DNA from: CAZWRN01 sp964636275
Lineage (GTDB): Bacteria > Patescibacteriota > Microgenomatia > Daviesbacterales > UBA10151
Direction: 5' to 3'
DNA length: 60,494 bases
NCBI GenBank assembly: GCA_964636275.1
Contig: CAZWRN010000005.1
Coordinates: 1 to 60,494 of the forward strand
Part shown: one piece after another, positions 48,417 through 55,681 of the stretch
Layout of the letters: each line of letters starts with the position of its first letter
Position numbering within the stretch: position 1 is the stretch's first letter
Notes under the pieces: model-generated
What the model saw: only the letters and a program-made list of their open reading frames with translations
The model's database searches: none
What the model was told of the DNA's origin: nothing
Program-made: the position numbers and the translations under genes

Positions 48417-49252
48417 ATTTTTTCCAGTACTACTAAGATAAAGAGAAGAAACCCTAGCAGATTGTTGAGCCAGGGAAAATACCAGTAAATTCTACTCAGA
48501 GAAATCTTATTATTAAATACGGCTATAAGAGGTATTAAAGGATATAACATTGTTAGTAGGGAATAAGGATACAGCTGGGATATCTGTAAAGTTATGCCGG
48601 CAAAAATAATCCATAGTAATGAGCACAAAAGGAGTGATGGGGTTTGTCCAAAAAAAATTGCTGAGGTTTTCAGCTGAGCTTTTTTATCGGCTTCAATATC
48701 GGGAATAGCGGAGAAAAGATGCATGGCGACAGCCCAGCAAGAGATTGCCAGCATGATTGGCCAACTCAGCTGATTGGCTGTCAGTTGATATCCAATAAGT
48801 CCCGGCAAGATATATAGCACATTGGAGGCAGAATCTATAATTGGTTTAGATTTAAATCGGAGTGGGGGGGCTGAATAAAATGCAGCTAAAAAGATGAACA
48901 GAATAAAAAAAATTCGAGCAATCAAAGAAGGTAACAATAAAAAGGCCGGTAGTGCCAGTAAGAGTGAAAGCAAAAGGAATAATACTAATTTGGTTGATTC
49001 GGTTTTTTGAAGTCGATGTTCCTGCTGGCCTTTTTTACTATTATACTGATCGGTGTCTTGGTCGAATAAGTCATTTATGCCATATAAGAAAAAATTAGCT
49101 GGTAATAGGAAAAAAAAGAGCAGATAAAAAAAGGTGAGTGTGTAAAATTCAGTTAAGTCTTGGATCCCGATGGTATAACCGACTAAAAACGTCCCGCCAA
49201 GATAGCCCCAAAATTTTGGTCGGGATATTTCAATCAAGGTTGAGATCTTCAT
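48413..49252 (-). CDS. UbiA-family prenyltransferase (lycopene elongase-like)
   Basis: A 279-residue membrane protein with about eight helices. The first prenyl-diphosphate motif is GINDLFDQDTDQYN near residue 57, and the second is DIEADKKA near residue 182. YSAPPLRFKSKPIIDSASN near residue 124 resembles lycopene elongases, which attach C5 units in C50 carotenoid synthesis, more than quinone prenyltransferases. Gene context beside a CrtI-like and a CrtB-like gene agrees. The acceptor is unproved, and other UbiA roles remain possible. Confidence 0.75.
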   Translation of the reverse strand: MKISTLIEISRPKFWGYLGGTFLVGYTIGIQDLTEFYTLTFFYLLFFFLLPANFFLYGINDLFDQDTDQYNSKKGQQEHRLQKTESTKLVLFLLLSLLLALPAFLLLPSLIARIFFILFIFLAAFYSAPPLRFKSKPIIDSASNVLYILPGLIGYQLTANQLSWPIMLAISCWAVAMHLFSAIPDIEADKKAQLKTSAIFFGQTPSLLLCSLLWIIFAGITLQISQLYPYSLLTMLYPLIPLIAVFNNKISLSRIYWYFPWLNNLLGFLLFILVVLEKI

Positions 49253-49707
49253 AGTGATAAAGAGTTGCGTCCCAGCTGATATAAAATATGAGAGACTGGT
49301 GGTTTGACTTTAGTCCGATAGACGATAAACGGGTCCCGATAAATCTGCTCTGCTGTCCATTCATACATATTGGTGGCGGTTTTGACTGGTATTAATAATT
49401 CAGTTGGTAAATAAGCAAATCCAATTTTGCCTTGTTGATTGATCTGCCGGTATTTTTTTACTTGATGGCGGATAAATTTTTTAAATTGTTCTGGTTGTTT
49501 TTGGGCTGTTTCATAATGAAGTTCTTTGTTAAACTGGTAAAACTGTTTTTTTTGCTGAGGAATGATATCGACATAGTTGTCTGCAGTTCTGACAAAGCTA
49601 TAAAAACTAAATACATCATCGCGAATAGAGGCTGGGAAAAATAAACTCGAGTAAAAAAAAGTCTTGCTACCTTTTCTGAAAATATTAAAAATCTTACTAT
49701 TTATCAT
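49249..49707 (-). CDS. Short phytoene/squalene synthase-like protein with internal deletion
   Basis: A 152-residue protein. Residues 10-50 are clearly CrtB-like (KGSKTFFYSSLFFPASIRDD and FYSFVRTADNYVD, giving the first Asp-rich motif). Residues about 90-150 (FAYLPTELLIPVKTATNMYE, then FIVYRTKVKPPVSHILYQL) match the C-terminal end. Known enzymes are 270-300 residues; roughly 130 residues in the middle are missing, with most of the catalytic cavity. The frame is open throughout, so this is a clean in-frame loss or a reduced relative. The gene overlaps both neighbours (11 and 4 nt). Catalysis by the known mechanism is doubtful. Confidence 0.7.
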   Translation of the reverse strand: MINSKIFNIFRKGSKTFFYSSLFFPASIRDDVFSFYSFVRTADNYVDIIPQQKKQFYQFNKELHYETAQKQPEQFKKFIRHQVKKYRQINQQGKIGFAYLPTELLIPVKTATNMYEWTAEQIYRDPFIVYRTKVKPPVSHILYQLGRNSLSL

Positions 49708-51172
49708 TTTTTAATATCTCTTCAGCGACAATTTGCGAAGAGATCATGACCATAGGGACTCCGGTGCCAGGATGATTGTAGAGTCCAGTGTAGTATAAAT
49801 TTTTAACTTTTTTACTTTGATGACCTGGTCTAAAAAAGGCCGACTGAAAAAATGTTGGAGCCATTCCCAGAGCCGTTCCTTTAAAGGCGTGATAATCTTT
49901 AATAAAATCACGTTGAGAGTATATTCTTTTGACTACGATATCTTGTTCAAATTCATCACCAATATTTTTTTGTAAATCTTTAATAATTTTTTGATAATAT
50001 TTTTCTCTGACTAAGTCTGTATCACGCAAACCAGGAGCAACTGGTACGAGTATAAAGATATTCTCCATCCCTTTTGGCGCAACGCTGGGATCTGTTTTAG
50101 AGGGACAGCTGATATAGTAAGAGGGATTTGAGTGCCAGGATGGCTGATCAAAAATTGCGTTAAAATGCTGATTCCAGTCATTGGCCAATACCAGGTTGTG
50201 ATGTTGTAAATTTTTAACTTTTCTCTTGACACCCAAATAAATAATAAAAGCAGAGGGGGAGATGATCTTTTTATTCCAATATGCATCAGGATAGGATTGA
50301 GAGGATTTTGGTAAAAGCTTTGTTTCGGTAAACTGCATATCGGCATTGGATATGACTACATCGGCCATATATTGGCCTTTGGTTGTTTGAACTCCGACAA
50401 CCTGGTTGTTATCTAGCAGGATTTTTTTAACTTCATTATTATATAGGTACGATACCTGATATTTTTTACCTAAATCGACCATTTTTTCAACTATTGCACC
50501 AAATCCCCCCATCGGATACCAAACACCTAGATTCATATCCATATGTGCCATAATGGCGTACATGCCGGGAGTGTTTTTGGGTGACCCCCCAAGAAAGACC
50601 ATAGTATATGACACTATTTTTCTGGCTTTATCTGATGAAAAAAATCTGGCTGTAAATTTTTCCATGGTATCAAAGACATTTAATTTAGGACCTTCTTTAA
50701 GAAGTCTTTTATTTACAAAGCTGAAAATGTTTTTATACTCCTTATAAATAAAATGCTCCATTGAAACATCGTACTGATATTTAGATTGAGCCAAATATTT
50801 TTTTAATTTTTCGGCACCATTTTCTTCTAGACTGTCAAACAACTGATAAACTTGGTTTAGATCGGGTGAAATATCTAGTTTGTCCTCTGGAGAGAAAAAT
50901 ATTCTGTAAGCCGGATCGAGTCTTTTAAGTTGGTATAAATCAGTTGGTTTAAGACCAAATTCAGCAAAGTATTTTGCAAAGATCTCTGGCCCGAGATACC
51001 AGGAAGGCCCCATGTCAAAAGTAAAGCCTTTTGTTTTCCAGACTTGCGCTCTTCCCCCGGCCATTTTATTTTTTTCAATCACCTGAACTTTGTAGCCTTG
51101 TTTGGCTAGTAGGGGTGCAAGAGAGAGTCCTCCGAAACCTGCGCCGATAATAATAGCTTTCTTTTGTTTCAT
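49697..51172 (-). CDS. Phytoene desaturase-like FAD oxidoreductase (CrtI family)
   Basis: A 491-residue CrtI-type enzyme. The FAD-binding fold is AIIIGAGFGGLSLAPLLAKQ near residue 5 with VIEKNKMAGGRAQVWKTKGF and FDMGPSWYLGPE. The middle has GGFGAIVEKMVDLGKKY. The C-terminal segment LYYTGLYNHPGTGVPMVMIS is the family signature. It would desaturate or isomerise a C30-C40 polyprene. It lies between tsaC (ATGA overlap) and the short CrtB-like gene. The product cannot be named, since CrtI relatives also act on diapophytoene and on lycopene derivatives. Confidence 0.88.
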   Translation of the reverse strand: MKQKKAIIIGAGFGGLSLAPLLAKQGYKVQVIEKNKMAGGRAQVWKTKGFTFDMGPSWYLGPEIFAKYFAEFGLKPTDLYQLKRLDPAYRIFFSPEDKLDISPDLNQVYQLFDSLEENGAEKLKKYLAQSKYQYDVSMEHFIYKEYKNIFSFVNKRLLKEGPKLNVFDTMEKFTARFFSSDKARKIVSYTMVFLGGSPKNTPGMYAIMAHMDMNLGVWYPMGGFGAIVEKMVDLGKKYQVSYLYNNEVKKILLDNNQVVGVQTTKGQYMADVVISNADMQFTETKLLPKSSQSYPDAYWNKKIISPSAFIIYLGVKRKVKNLQHHNLVLANDWNQHFNAIFDQPSWHSNPSYYISCPSKTDPSVAPKGMENIFILVPVAPGLRDTDLVREKYYQKIIKDLQKNIGDEFEQDIVVKRIYSQRDFIKDYHAFKGTALGMAPTFFQSAFFRPGHQSKKVKNLYYTGLYNHPGTGVPMVMISSQIVAEEILKNDK

Positions 51173-51768
51173 AGTTTTGAAATTTTATAGTCTCCTTCTC
51201 TGATTAATTCAAAATTTTCATCTAGCAATTTAATTATAGTAGATGAACGACCAGTTTTATCCCCATCATCCAGATAAAAATCAATCTGGTTTTCAAAATA
51301 TTGTTCAGCCTCTTCAATATTTGATGCCGGCTTTTCACCCTCAAAATTGGCGCTTGGTGCGACCAATGGGCCCGATATTTTTAACAGTTGAATCAGCCAG
51401 TTAGTTTTTGGTAATCGAAAAGCTAAAGAGTTTTTTCCCCGATGCAGATAAGCTAAATTTTTACCAATAGCTGGAACTATAATGCTGACTGGATTAGGCC
51501 AGAGTTTTTTTAAAATTATTTCTTGCTTTGGGTCAATTATGATTCCAAAATTTTTTATATCCTGGAGGGTAGGTATTAATACAATTAATGGCTTATCACT
51601 TGATCTTTTTCGAAGTTGATAGACCTTTTCGACTGATTGTTGGTTGAGAGCTGAGGTAACAATTCCATATTGAGTGTCAGTAGGAATTATTGCGATTGCG
51701 CCACTTTTTAACTTATTCCCCAGATCTTGTATTTGAATATTTGTCAGATTTTTCAACTGATATTTCAT
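51169..51768 (-). CDS. tsaC: Threonylcarbamoyl-AMP synthase (TsaC/Sua5/YrdC family)
   Basis: A 199-residue YrdC-domain protein that makes threonylcarbamoyl-AMP from Thr, bicarbonate and ATP for the t6A modification of tRNA. The motifs are AIIPTDTQYGIV near residue 27, KRSSDKPL near residue 53, SLAFRLPK near residue 113 and PSANFEGEKPASN near residue 138. It lacks the C-terminal Sua5 domain. It heads the six-gene operon that goes on to the Crt-like genes. An extended -10 ends 6 nt before its ATG. Confidence 0.9.
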   Translation of the reverse strand: MKYQLKNLTNIQIQDLGNKLKSGAIAIIPTDTQYGIVTSALNQQSVEKVYQLRKRSSDKPLIVLIPTLQDIKNFGIIIDPKQEIILKKLWPNPVSIIVPAIGKNLAYLHRGKNSLAFRLPKTNWLIQLLKISGPLVAPSANFEGEKPASNIEEAEQYFENQIDFYLDDGDKTGRSSTIIKLLDENFELIREGDYKISKL

Positions 51769-51774
51769 GCTTGA

Positions 51775-51783
51775 ATACTAACA
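51775..51783 (-). promoter_or_regulatory. Extended -10 promoter of the tsaC-crt-udg operon, predicted leaderless
   Basis: On the minus strand TGTTAGTAT: TAGTAT covers 51775-51780, ending 6 nt before the tsaC ATG, with TG upstream. No ribosome-binding site. Confidence 0.55.
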
Positions 51784-51790
51784 TTGAAAA

Positions 51791-52099
51791 TCAGAAGTTA
51801 AAAGAGCGAAATTTGATCAAAATACCAGCCAGATCGGGGATTGTTAAAAATAAAATCAGTCCAAAAACAACTAAGCCGAGGACTGTTATAAAAAAACTGG
51901 TACTTTTGCTTTTACCCAGCAAAATCTCTAAACCAGAAAATATCAGTAAAACTGGCCAAAAAGGAGATAACTGCTTCCATATACTCCAAGGAATAATATT
52001 AAAGTTGTTTAGTAAAAAGATAAATCCTACGATTACTAAAAATAGCGGCCAGAAAATACTGACTGATTGTTTGGAGGAAGAATTAGTGTCTTCGGTCAT
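51791..52099 (-). CDS. Small membrane protein with LiaI/LiaF-type transmembrane domain
   Basis: A 102-residue protein with three or four hydrophobic segments. IFWPLFLVIVGFIFLLNNF, LSPFWPVLLIFSGLEILLG and a third helix match the repeated LiaI-LiaF-like pattern (W-P-hydrophobic-G-hydrophobic). Such proteins sense envelope stress in Firmicutes. It overlaps the PspC-like gene by ATGA, so both are probably made together. Its role in an organism with this type of envelope is inferred. Confidence 0.72.
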   Translation of the reverse strand: MTEDTNSSSKQSVSIFWPLFLVIVGFIFLLNNFNIIPWSIWKQLSPFWPVLLIFSGLEILLGKSKSTSFFITVLGLVVFGLILFLTIPDLAGILIKFRSFNF

Positions 52100-52560
52100 T
52101 TTTTTATTAAAAAGATTAGTCCGGCAATTATTAAAATGATTGGCCAGAAACGGCCAAGGTCAAGATTGTCAAAAACGCCAAAGTTTTTAAACAAAAAGAA
52201 AAACCCTGCTGAAATTATCAATACAGCCCACCAAAAGCGAGAATTTTCTTTTGATGATTTATTCAAACCCAATGTATGTGTAAATGATTTGGCGCGGTCT
52301 TTTATCTCTTCTAGATTGGACTGGACACGGCTATTTGGTTCTTTATCAATTTGAGATTTTGTTGGTATCAGCAGCCACATGACTAAATAGATTATCGCCC
52401 CAACCCCATTTAATAATGTGAGTAAAATAAAACCAATCCGAATAATAGTGGGATCAATATTGAGATATTCACCCAAACCCCCGGCAACTCCCCCAATCAT
52501 TCGATTGGCTGTTGAACGGTAAAGTTGGTTTGAAGTTGGGAGATTGGCGGCTTTTTTCAT
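52096..52560 (-). CDS. PspC-domain protein with C-terminal LiaF-like segment
   Basis: A 154-residue protein. Residues about 12-68 form the PspC domain (LYRSTANRMIGGVAGGLGEY, IDPTIIRIGFILLTLLNG, IIYLVMWLLIP). After a charged linker, WWAVLIISAGFFFLFKNFGV and FWPIILIIAGLIFLIKK form a LiaF-like pair of helices. PspC proteins respond to damage to the membrane. It is the first gene of a two-gene unit with a leaderless-type promoter. Confidence 0.85.
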   Translation of the reverse strand: MKKAANLPTSNQLYRSTANRMIGGVAGGLGEYLNIDPTIIRIGFILLTLLNGVGAIIYLVMWLLIPTKSQIDKEPNSRVQSNLEEIKDRAKSFTHTLGLNKSSKENSRFWWAVLIISAGFFFLFKNFGVFDNLDLGRFWPIILIIAGLIFLIKK

Positions 52561-52566
52561 GTCTGT

Positions 52567-52575
52567 ATTTTAACA
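52567..52575 (-). promoter_or_regulatory. Extended -10 promoter of the PspC gene, predicted leaderless
   Basis: Minus strand TGTTAAAAT; TAAAAT covers 52567-52572 and ends 6 nt before ATG 52560. Confidence 0.55.
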
Positions 52576-52594
52576 AATGTTGTCAAACAAAGTA

Positions 52595-52691
52595 TAATTA
52601 ATTAGTTAGTAGGTGATAGTTGGTAGTTTGTAGGATAGCTACAATTGATTTATTTCTACTAACTACAACCTACTGACTACTTACTAACTAC
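52595..52691 (+). repeat. Fold-back word-repeat spacer before capA
   Basis: First arm GTTAGTAGGTGATAGTTGG and TTTGTAGGATAG; second arm CTACTAACTACAACCTACT and CTTACTAACTA, ending at the capA start. Same words as the rplF-rplR spacer, outside the ribosomal operons. Confidence 0.68.
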
Positions 52692-53810
52692 ATGAAAGAA
52701 TTTATTATTCCATTTATCATCCTATTGGTTGGTTTTGGGGCCTATTTTTTATTTATTGGTAAAGGTGTTTTTTTCTTGCCTACCAAAGAGATGGTTGCCC
52801 ACCAAAAAGCTCAACCGGCCTATTATCCGCCGGCAAGTGGTTTGCCTGCAGCAACTGTACCTCCACAGACTTTGACACTTGAGTCAATTTTTAAATCAAC
52901 CCACGTCTTACCCGTCAGGAGCGGATTACCTGTTATTACTTTGGTTGCAACTGGAGATGTGATACCAGCTAGAAGTGTCAATTATCAGGTGATCACTAGA
53001 AAAGATTTTACCTGGCCTTATTTAAAAACGGCGGACAAGCTTAAAGAAGCAGATATTACCTTTATCAACTTGGAAACTCCGCTGATCAAAAATTGCCCGG
53101 TGACTCAGGAAGGGATGAATTTTTGTGGAGATGCCAGAAATATTGAGGGGCTGATATATGCCGGAGTAGATGTAGCCAATCTGGCCAACAACCATCTTGG
53201 TAACAAAGGCAAAGCTGGAGTTGATGAGACAATAGCCGGACTGAAAAAAGCCGGAATTCAAACGACCGGTAGTGGCGACAATCTAGCTATATTAGAAGTT
53301 AGAGGGATCAAGTTTGCTTTTTTGGGATACAACGATATTGAGAAAACTCCTTTAGTGACTTCAGCCGATGAAAAATTGGTGGAAAAAGAGGTGTCAGAAG
53401 CCAAAAAGAAAGCGGATGTGGTGGTGGTGCAGTTTCACTGGGGGACAGAGTATAAAACTGAAGTTGAAGACAGGCAAAAAGCGTTGGGTAGACTAGCGAT
53501 AGATAGTGGAGCCGATCTAGTAATTGGTAATCATCCGCATTGGATAAAGCCGATTGAGCTCTACAAGGATAAATTGATCACCTATGCTCATGGTAATTTT
53601 GTCTTTGATCAGGAATGGTCACAAAAGACCAAAGAGGGAGTTGTAGGAAGATATGTTTTTATTGGCAAAAATCTGGTTGATGTGGAGTTTTTGCCGGTTG
53701 AGATCAAAGATTATGGACAACCTTATTTTCTGGAGGGTGATGCTAAGCAAAAGATTTTGGATGAGATGTATGAAGCTAGTAAACAGATGAGATCGGATGA
53801 GATCAGATAG
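52692..53810 (+). CDS. CapA-family poly-gamma-glutamate/capsule synthesis-like metallophosphoesterase
   Basis: A 372-residue protein. Residues about 5-24 form a signal anchor. The CapA domain follows with LVATGDVIPARSVNY near residue 80, ADITFINLETPLIKNCP, VDVANLANNHLGNKG, VVVQFHWGTEYKTEV and ADLVIGNHPHWIKPIELYKD, which are the usual metal and active-site segments. CapA proteins act outside the membrane in polyglutamate or envelope polymer export. No capBC genes are near. The last codons (MRSDEIR) are part of a tandem repeat that continues past the stop. Confidence 0.87.
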   Translation: MKEFIIPFIILLVGFGAYFLFIGKGVFFLPTKEMVAHQKAQPAYYPPASGLPAATVPPQTLTLESIFKSTHVLPVRSGLPVITLVATGDVIPARSVNYQVITRKDFTWPYLKTADKLKEADITFINLETPLIKNCPVTQEGMNFCGDARNIEGLIYAGVDVANLANNHLGNKGKAGVDETIAGLKKAGIQTTGSGDNLAILEVRGIKFAFLGYNDIEKTPLVTSADEKLVEKEVSEAKKKADVVVVQFHWGTEYKTEVEDRQKALGRLAIDSGADLVIGNHPHWIKPIELYKDKLITYAHGNFVFDQEWSQKTKEGVVGRYVFIGKNLVDVEFLPVEIKDYGQPYFLEGDAKQKILDEMYEASKQMRSDEIR

Positions 53811-53987
53811 ATCGGATGAGATCGGATAGATCGGATAGATCGGATAGATCGGATAGATCGGATAGATCGGATGAGATCAGATAGATCGGATGAGATCAGA
53901 TAGATCGGATGAGATCAGATAAATCGGATGAAATCGGATAAATCAGATAAGTAAACTTGAAGCATCGCATTAGATCGGATTTATCTG
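53786..53987 (+). repeat. 9- and 11-bp tandem repeat with fold-back end after capA
   Basis: Units ATCGGATAG (at least five in a row from about 53821) and ATCGGATGAG / ATCAGATAG variants, beginning in the last capA codons. CAGATAAATC (53916-53925) pairs with GATTTATCTG (53978-53987), a perfect 10-bp inverted repeat. It is a tandem version of the word-repeat spacers; not a CRISPR, since there are no unique spacers. Confidence 0.85.
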
Positions 53988-53990
53988 TAA

Positions 53991-54018
53991 TTGACTTCAG
54001 CTTATAAAAGTGTAATTA
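53991..54018 (+). promoter_or_regulatory. Promoter of the CHRD-like protein gene, predicted leaderless
   Basis: TTGACT at 53991-53996, a 16-nt spacer and TAATTA at 54013-54018, ending 7 nt before ATG 54026. Confidence 0.5.
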
Positions 54019-54025
54019 TAGGGTT

Positions 54026-54556
54026 ATGCCGGAGCAATCTTCGCCAAGTAGTACACGAGGAATACTGACAGCAATTGTAGTTATTTTACTACTGGCTGGT
54101 GGGTATTTTTTCTACAACAAATCTCAGCCCAAATCCCTGCCGGTGCCAGCTCCTACTCCCGAACAATCGGTGACTATTGAGCCATCACCTTCGATGGCAG
54201 CTATGGAAGCCACACCTTCTGTCAAACCGGGTGAACAGATGACTATCACTTTGCTTGAGCAGAACAAATCTAAACAAGCAGGGATTGCAACTATCACTGA
54301 GCTGGGGGATAAAGTTAGTGTTAAATTGCAGATAGCGGGAGCCTCTTCTTCAGCTGAACCGGCTCATATTCATCTGGGCAAATGTCCTAAGCCAGGTGAG
54401 GTCAAGTATCCTTTGACCGACGTTGTCGGGGGGATTTCGGAAACTATGCTGAATGTCTCGATGTCGACATTGAAGTCGATGTTACCACTGTCGATCAACG
54501 TGCATAAATCTAAAGCAGAGATTGGTGTTTATGTCGCCTGCGGCGACCTTAAGTAA
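54026..54556 (+). CDS. Membrane-anchored protein, CHRD/Cu-Zn superoxide dismutase-like beta domain
   Basis: A 176-residue protein with a signal anchor at residues about 11-30 and a Pro/Glu/Ser linker. The outer domain has AHIHLGKCPKPGEVKYPL, then INVHKSKAEIGVYVACGDLK. The His and Cys pairs (HIH, C and C) resemble the pattern in CHRD and Cu/Zn-SOD-like beta sandwiches, but the full set of copper ligands was not found. Binding of a metal or of another envelope protein is possible. I do not recognise a named family with certainty. Confidence 0.55.
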   Translation: MPEQSSPSSTRGILTAIVVILLLAGGYFFYNKSQPKSLPVPAPTPEQSVTIEPSPSMAAMEATPSVKPGEQMTITLLEQNKSKQAGIATITELGDKVSVKLQIAGASSSAEPAHIHLGKCPKPGEVKYPLTDVVGGISETMLNVSMSTLKSMLPLSINVHKSKAEIGVYVACGDLK

Positions 54557-54564
54557 CCGCGTAT

Positions 54565-54687
54565 CTTGTCATCCCGAACTTGTTTCGGGATCTTCCAATT
54601 CAGTTTTCAACTAAAGATTAATGTTTATCATTTAAAGATCATTTTTTACTAACTTGGAAGATGCTGAAACGAGTTCAGCATGACAAG
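54565..54687. repeat. Compound palindromic element of 123 bp
   Basis: Outer arms CTTGTCAT (54565-54572) and ATGACAAG (54680-54687). Second arms ATCTTCCAA (54590-54598) and TTGGAAGAT (54654-54662). Between them are two hairpins, ATCCCGAA / TTCGGGAT and TGCTGAA / TTCAGCA. It lies between converging genes and looks like a small non-coding mobile or REP-pair type element. Confidence 0.75.
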
Positions 54688-54695
54688 AAGGGAGA

Positions 54696-55247
54696 TCAGC
54701 TGTTGTTGTGGATTTGGTCCATGGTTTTGCCAGAGTAAGCTGAGATATCATCTTTCTTGGCGTCATAGTCTGGGATGACGTGATCGTCTTTGTGTTTGAT
54801 CATTAGCCAATTGTCTTTGGTGGAGCCTGGAGGGAAGTTTTTGGTTTTGATCAGAGCGAAAGAGCCATGGAGTTTTTTGCCGTGCAAAGTAAATTTGAGT
54901 TCGCCTTTTTTTAGCCCCTCTTGCATGACTTTTTGTCCTTCGTCATGATCTTTAATCAACTGTCTTTCACCAGGAGCAGTTTCTATTTCAGGAATATAAT
55001 AGCCTTCGTCCCATCTCATGACAGGGCCAGCGCCTTCGCTACCTTCTTTTAAGTTACCTTCAAATTCGCGGTAAGCTAGTTTGTGATCATCCATTCTGAC
55101 AGACAGTCTTTTTTGAGTGGGATCCATTGTCGGACCTTTGGGGATAGCCCAAGACGGCATGACTTTGCCGATCTGAAGTCTGAGATCAAAATGCAAAGCT
55201 GTGGCATGATGTTTGTGAATCACAAAAACTAGATGTTTATCAGCCAT
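54696..55247 (-). CDS. Stand-alone LigD-type DNA 3'-phosphoesterase
   Basis: A 183-residue protein equal to the phosphoesterase domain of bacterial NHEJ ligase D, which heals 3' ends of broken DNA. FVIHKHHATALHFDLRLQ holds the His, His, Asp and Arg of the metal site, and DDHKLAYREFEG gives the third His. KGPTMDPTQKRLSVRM and LHGSFALIKTK are also typical. There is no ligase or polymerase domain and no ku gene in the window. An extended -10 (TGTTAAAAT; 55254-55262) ends 6 nt before its ATG, so it is likely leaderless. Confidence 0.88.
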   Translation of the reverse strand: MADKHLVFVIHKHHATALHFDLRLQIGKVMPSWAIPKGPTMDPTQKRLSVRMDDHKLAYREFEGNLKEGSEGAGPVMRWDEGYYIPEIETAPGERQLIKDHDEGQKVMQEGLKKGELKFTLHGKKLHGSFALIKTKNFPPGSTKDNWLMIKHKDDHVIPDYDAKKDDISAYSGKTMDQIHNNS

Positions 55248-55253
55248 GCGATT

Positions 55254-55274
55254 ATTTTAACACTTTGGTACAAT
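55254..55274. promoter_or_regulatory. Divergent extended -10 promoters, both predicted leaderless
   Basis: Minus strand: TAAAAT at 55254-55259 with TGT upstream, 6 nt before ATG 55247. Plus strand: TACAAT at 55269-55274 with TGG upstream, 7 nt before ATG 55282. Only 34 nt separate the two start codons, so the promoters overlap. Confidence 0.6.
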
Positions 55275-55281
55275 AGCTATC

Positions 55282-55629
55282 ATGCCAAAGGTCGTAATAG
55301 TTTTGGAAAATCTAGCAATTTTTCTGTTTGCTGTTTATATGTTTCATGTTTTTGGATCCAGTTGGTTGCTATTTGCGGCTTTATTTATGGTACCCGATCT
55401 ATCAATGGTGGGGTATTTGATTAATCCAAAAATTGGTTCTTATCTATACAATGCTATCCACAACTATGCTCTGGCGGCTGGACTTTTAATATTGGCGTCA
55501 ATTTTTCACTGGGATATGGTGGCACAGATAGCATTTATATTAACTGCCCATGTGGCATTAGACAGAGTGCTTGGTTTTGGACTCAAATACCACACCCATT
55601 TCAAAGACACCCATATTCAACATCTGTAG
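55282..55629 (+). CDS. DUF4260 membrane protein
   Basis: A 115-residue protein with four hydrophobic helices. MVPDLSMVGYLINPKIGSYL and the C-terminal HVALDRVLGFGLKYHTHFKD followed by THIQHL are the marks of DUF4260. The function of the family is unknown. The conserved Asp, His and Lys near the end lie at the inner face by simple topology and could bind a ligand. It has no SD and probably a leaderless mRNA. Confidence 0.85.
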   Translation: MPKVVIVLENLAIFLFAVYMFHVFGSSWLLFAALFMVPDLSMVGYLINPKIGSYLYNAIHNYALAAGLLILASIFHWDMVAQIAFILTAHVALDRVLGFGLKYHTHFKDTHIQHL

Positions 55630-55669
55630 AGTTGTGACAGAGATCACATTCATATTTACTCTCACTGAT

Positions 55670-55675
55670 TAAAAT
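55670..55675 (+). promoter_or_regulatory. -10 box of the 55682 gene, predicted leaderless
   Basis: TAAAAT at 55670-55675 ends 6 nt before ATG 55682. No good -35 and no ribosome-binding site. Confidence 0.45.
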
Positions 55676-55681
55676 CTTGCT

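Noticed and set aside
53786..53950. Possible CRISPR array
   Set aside because: The units are 9-11 bp and contiguous, with no unique spacers and no cas genes; this is a tandem repeat.
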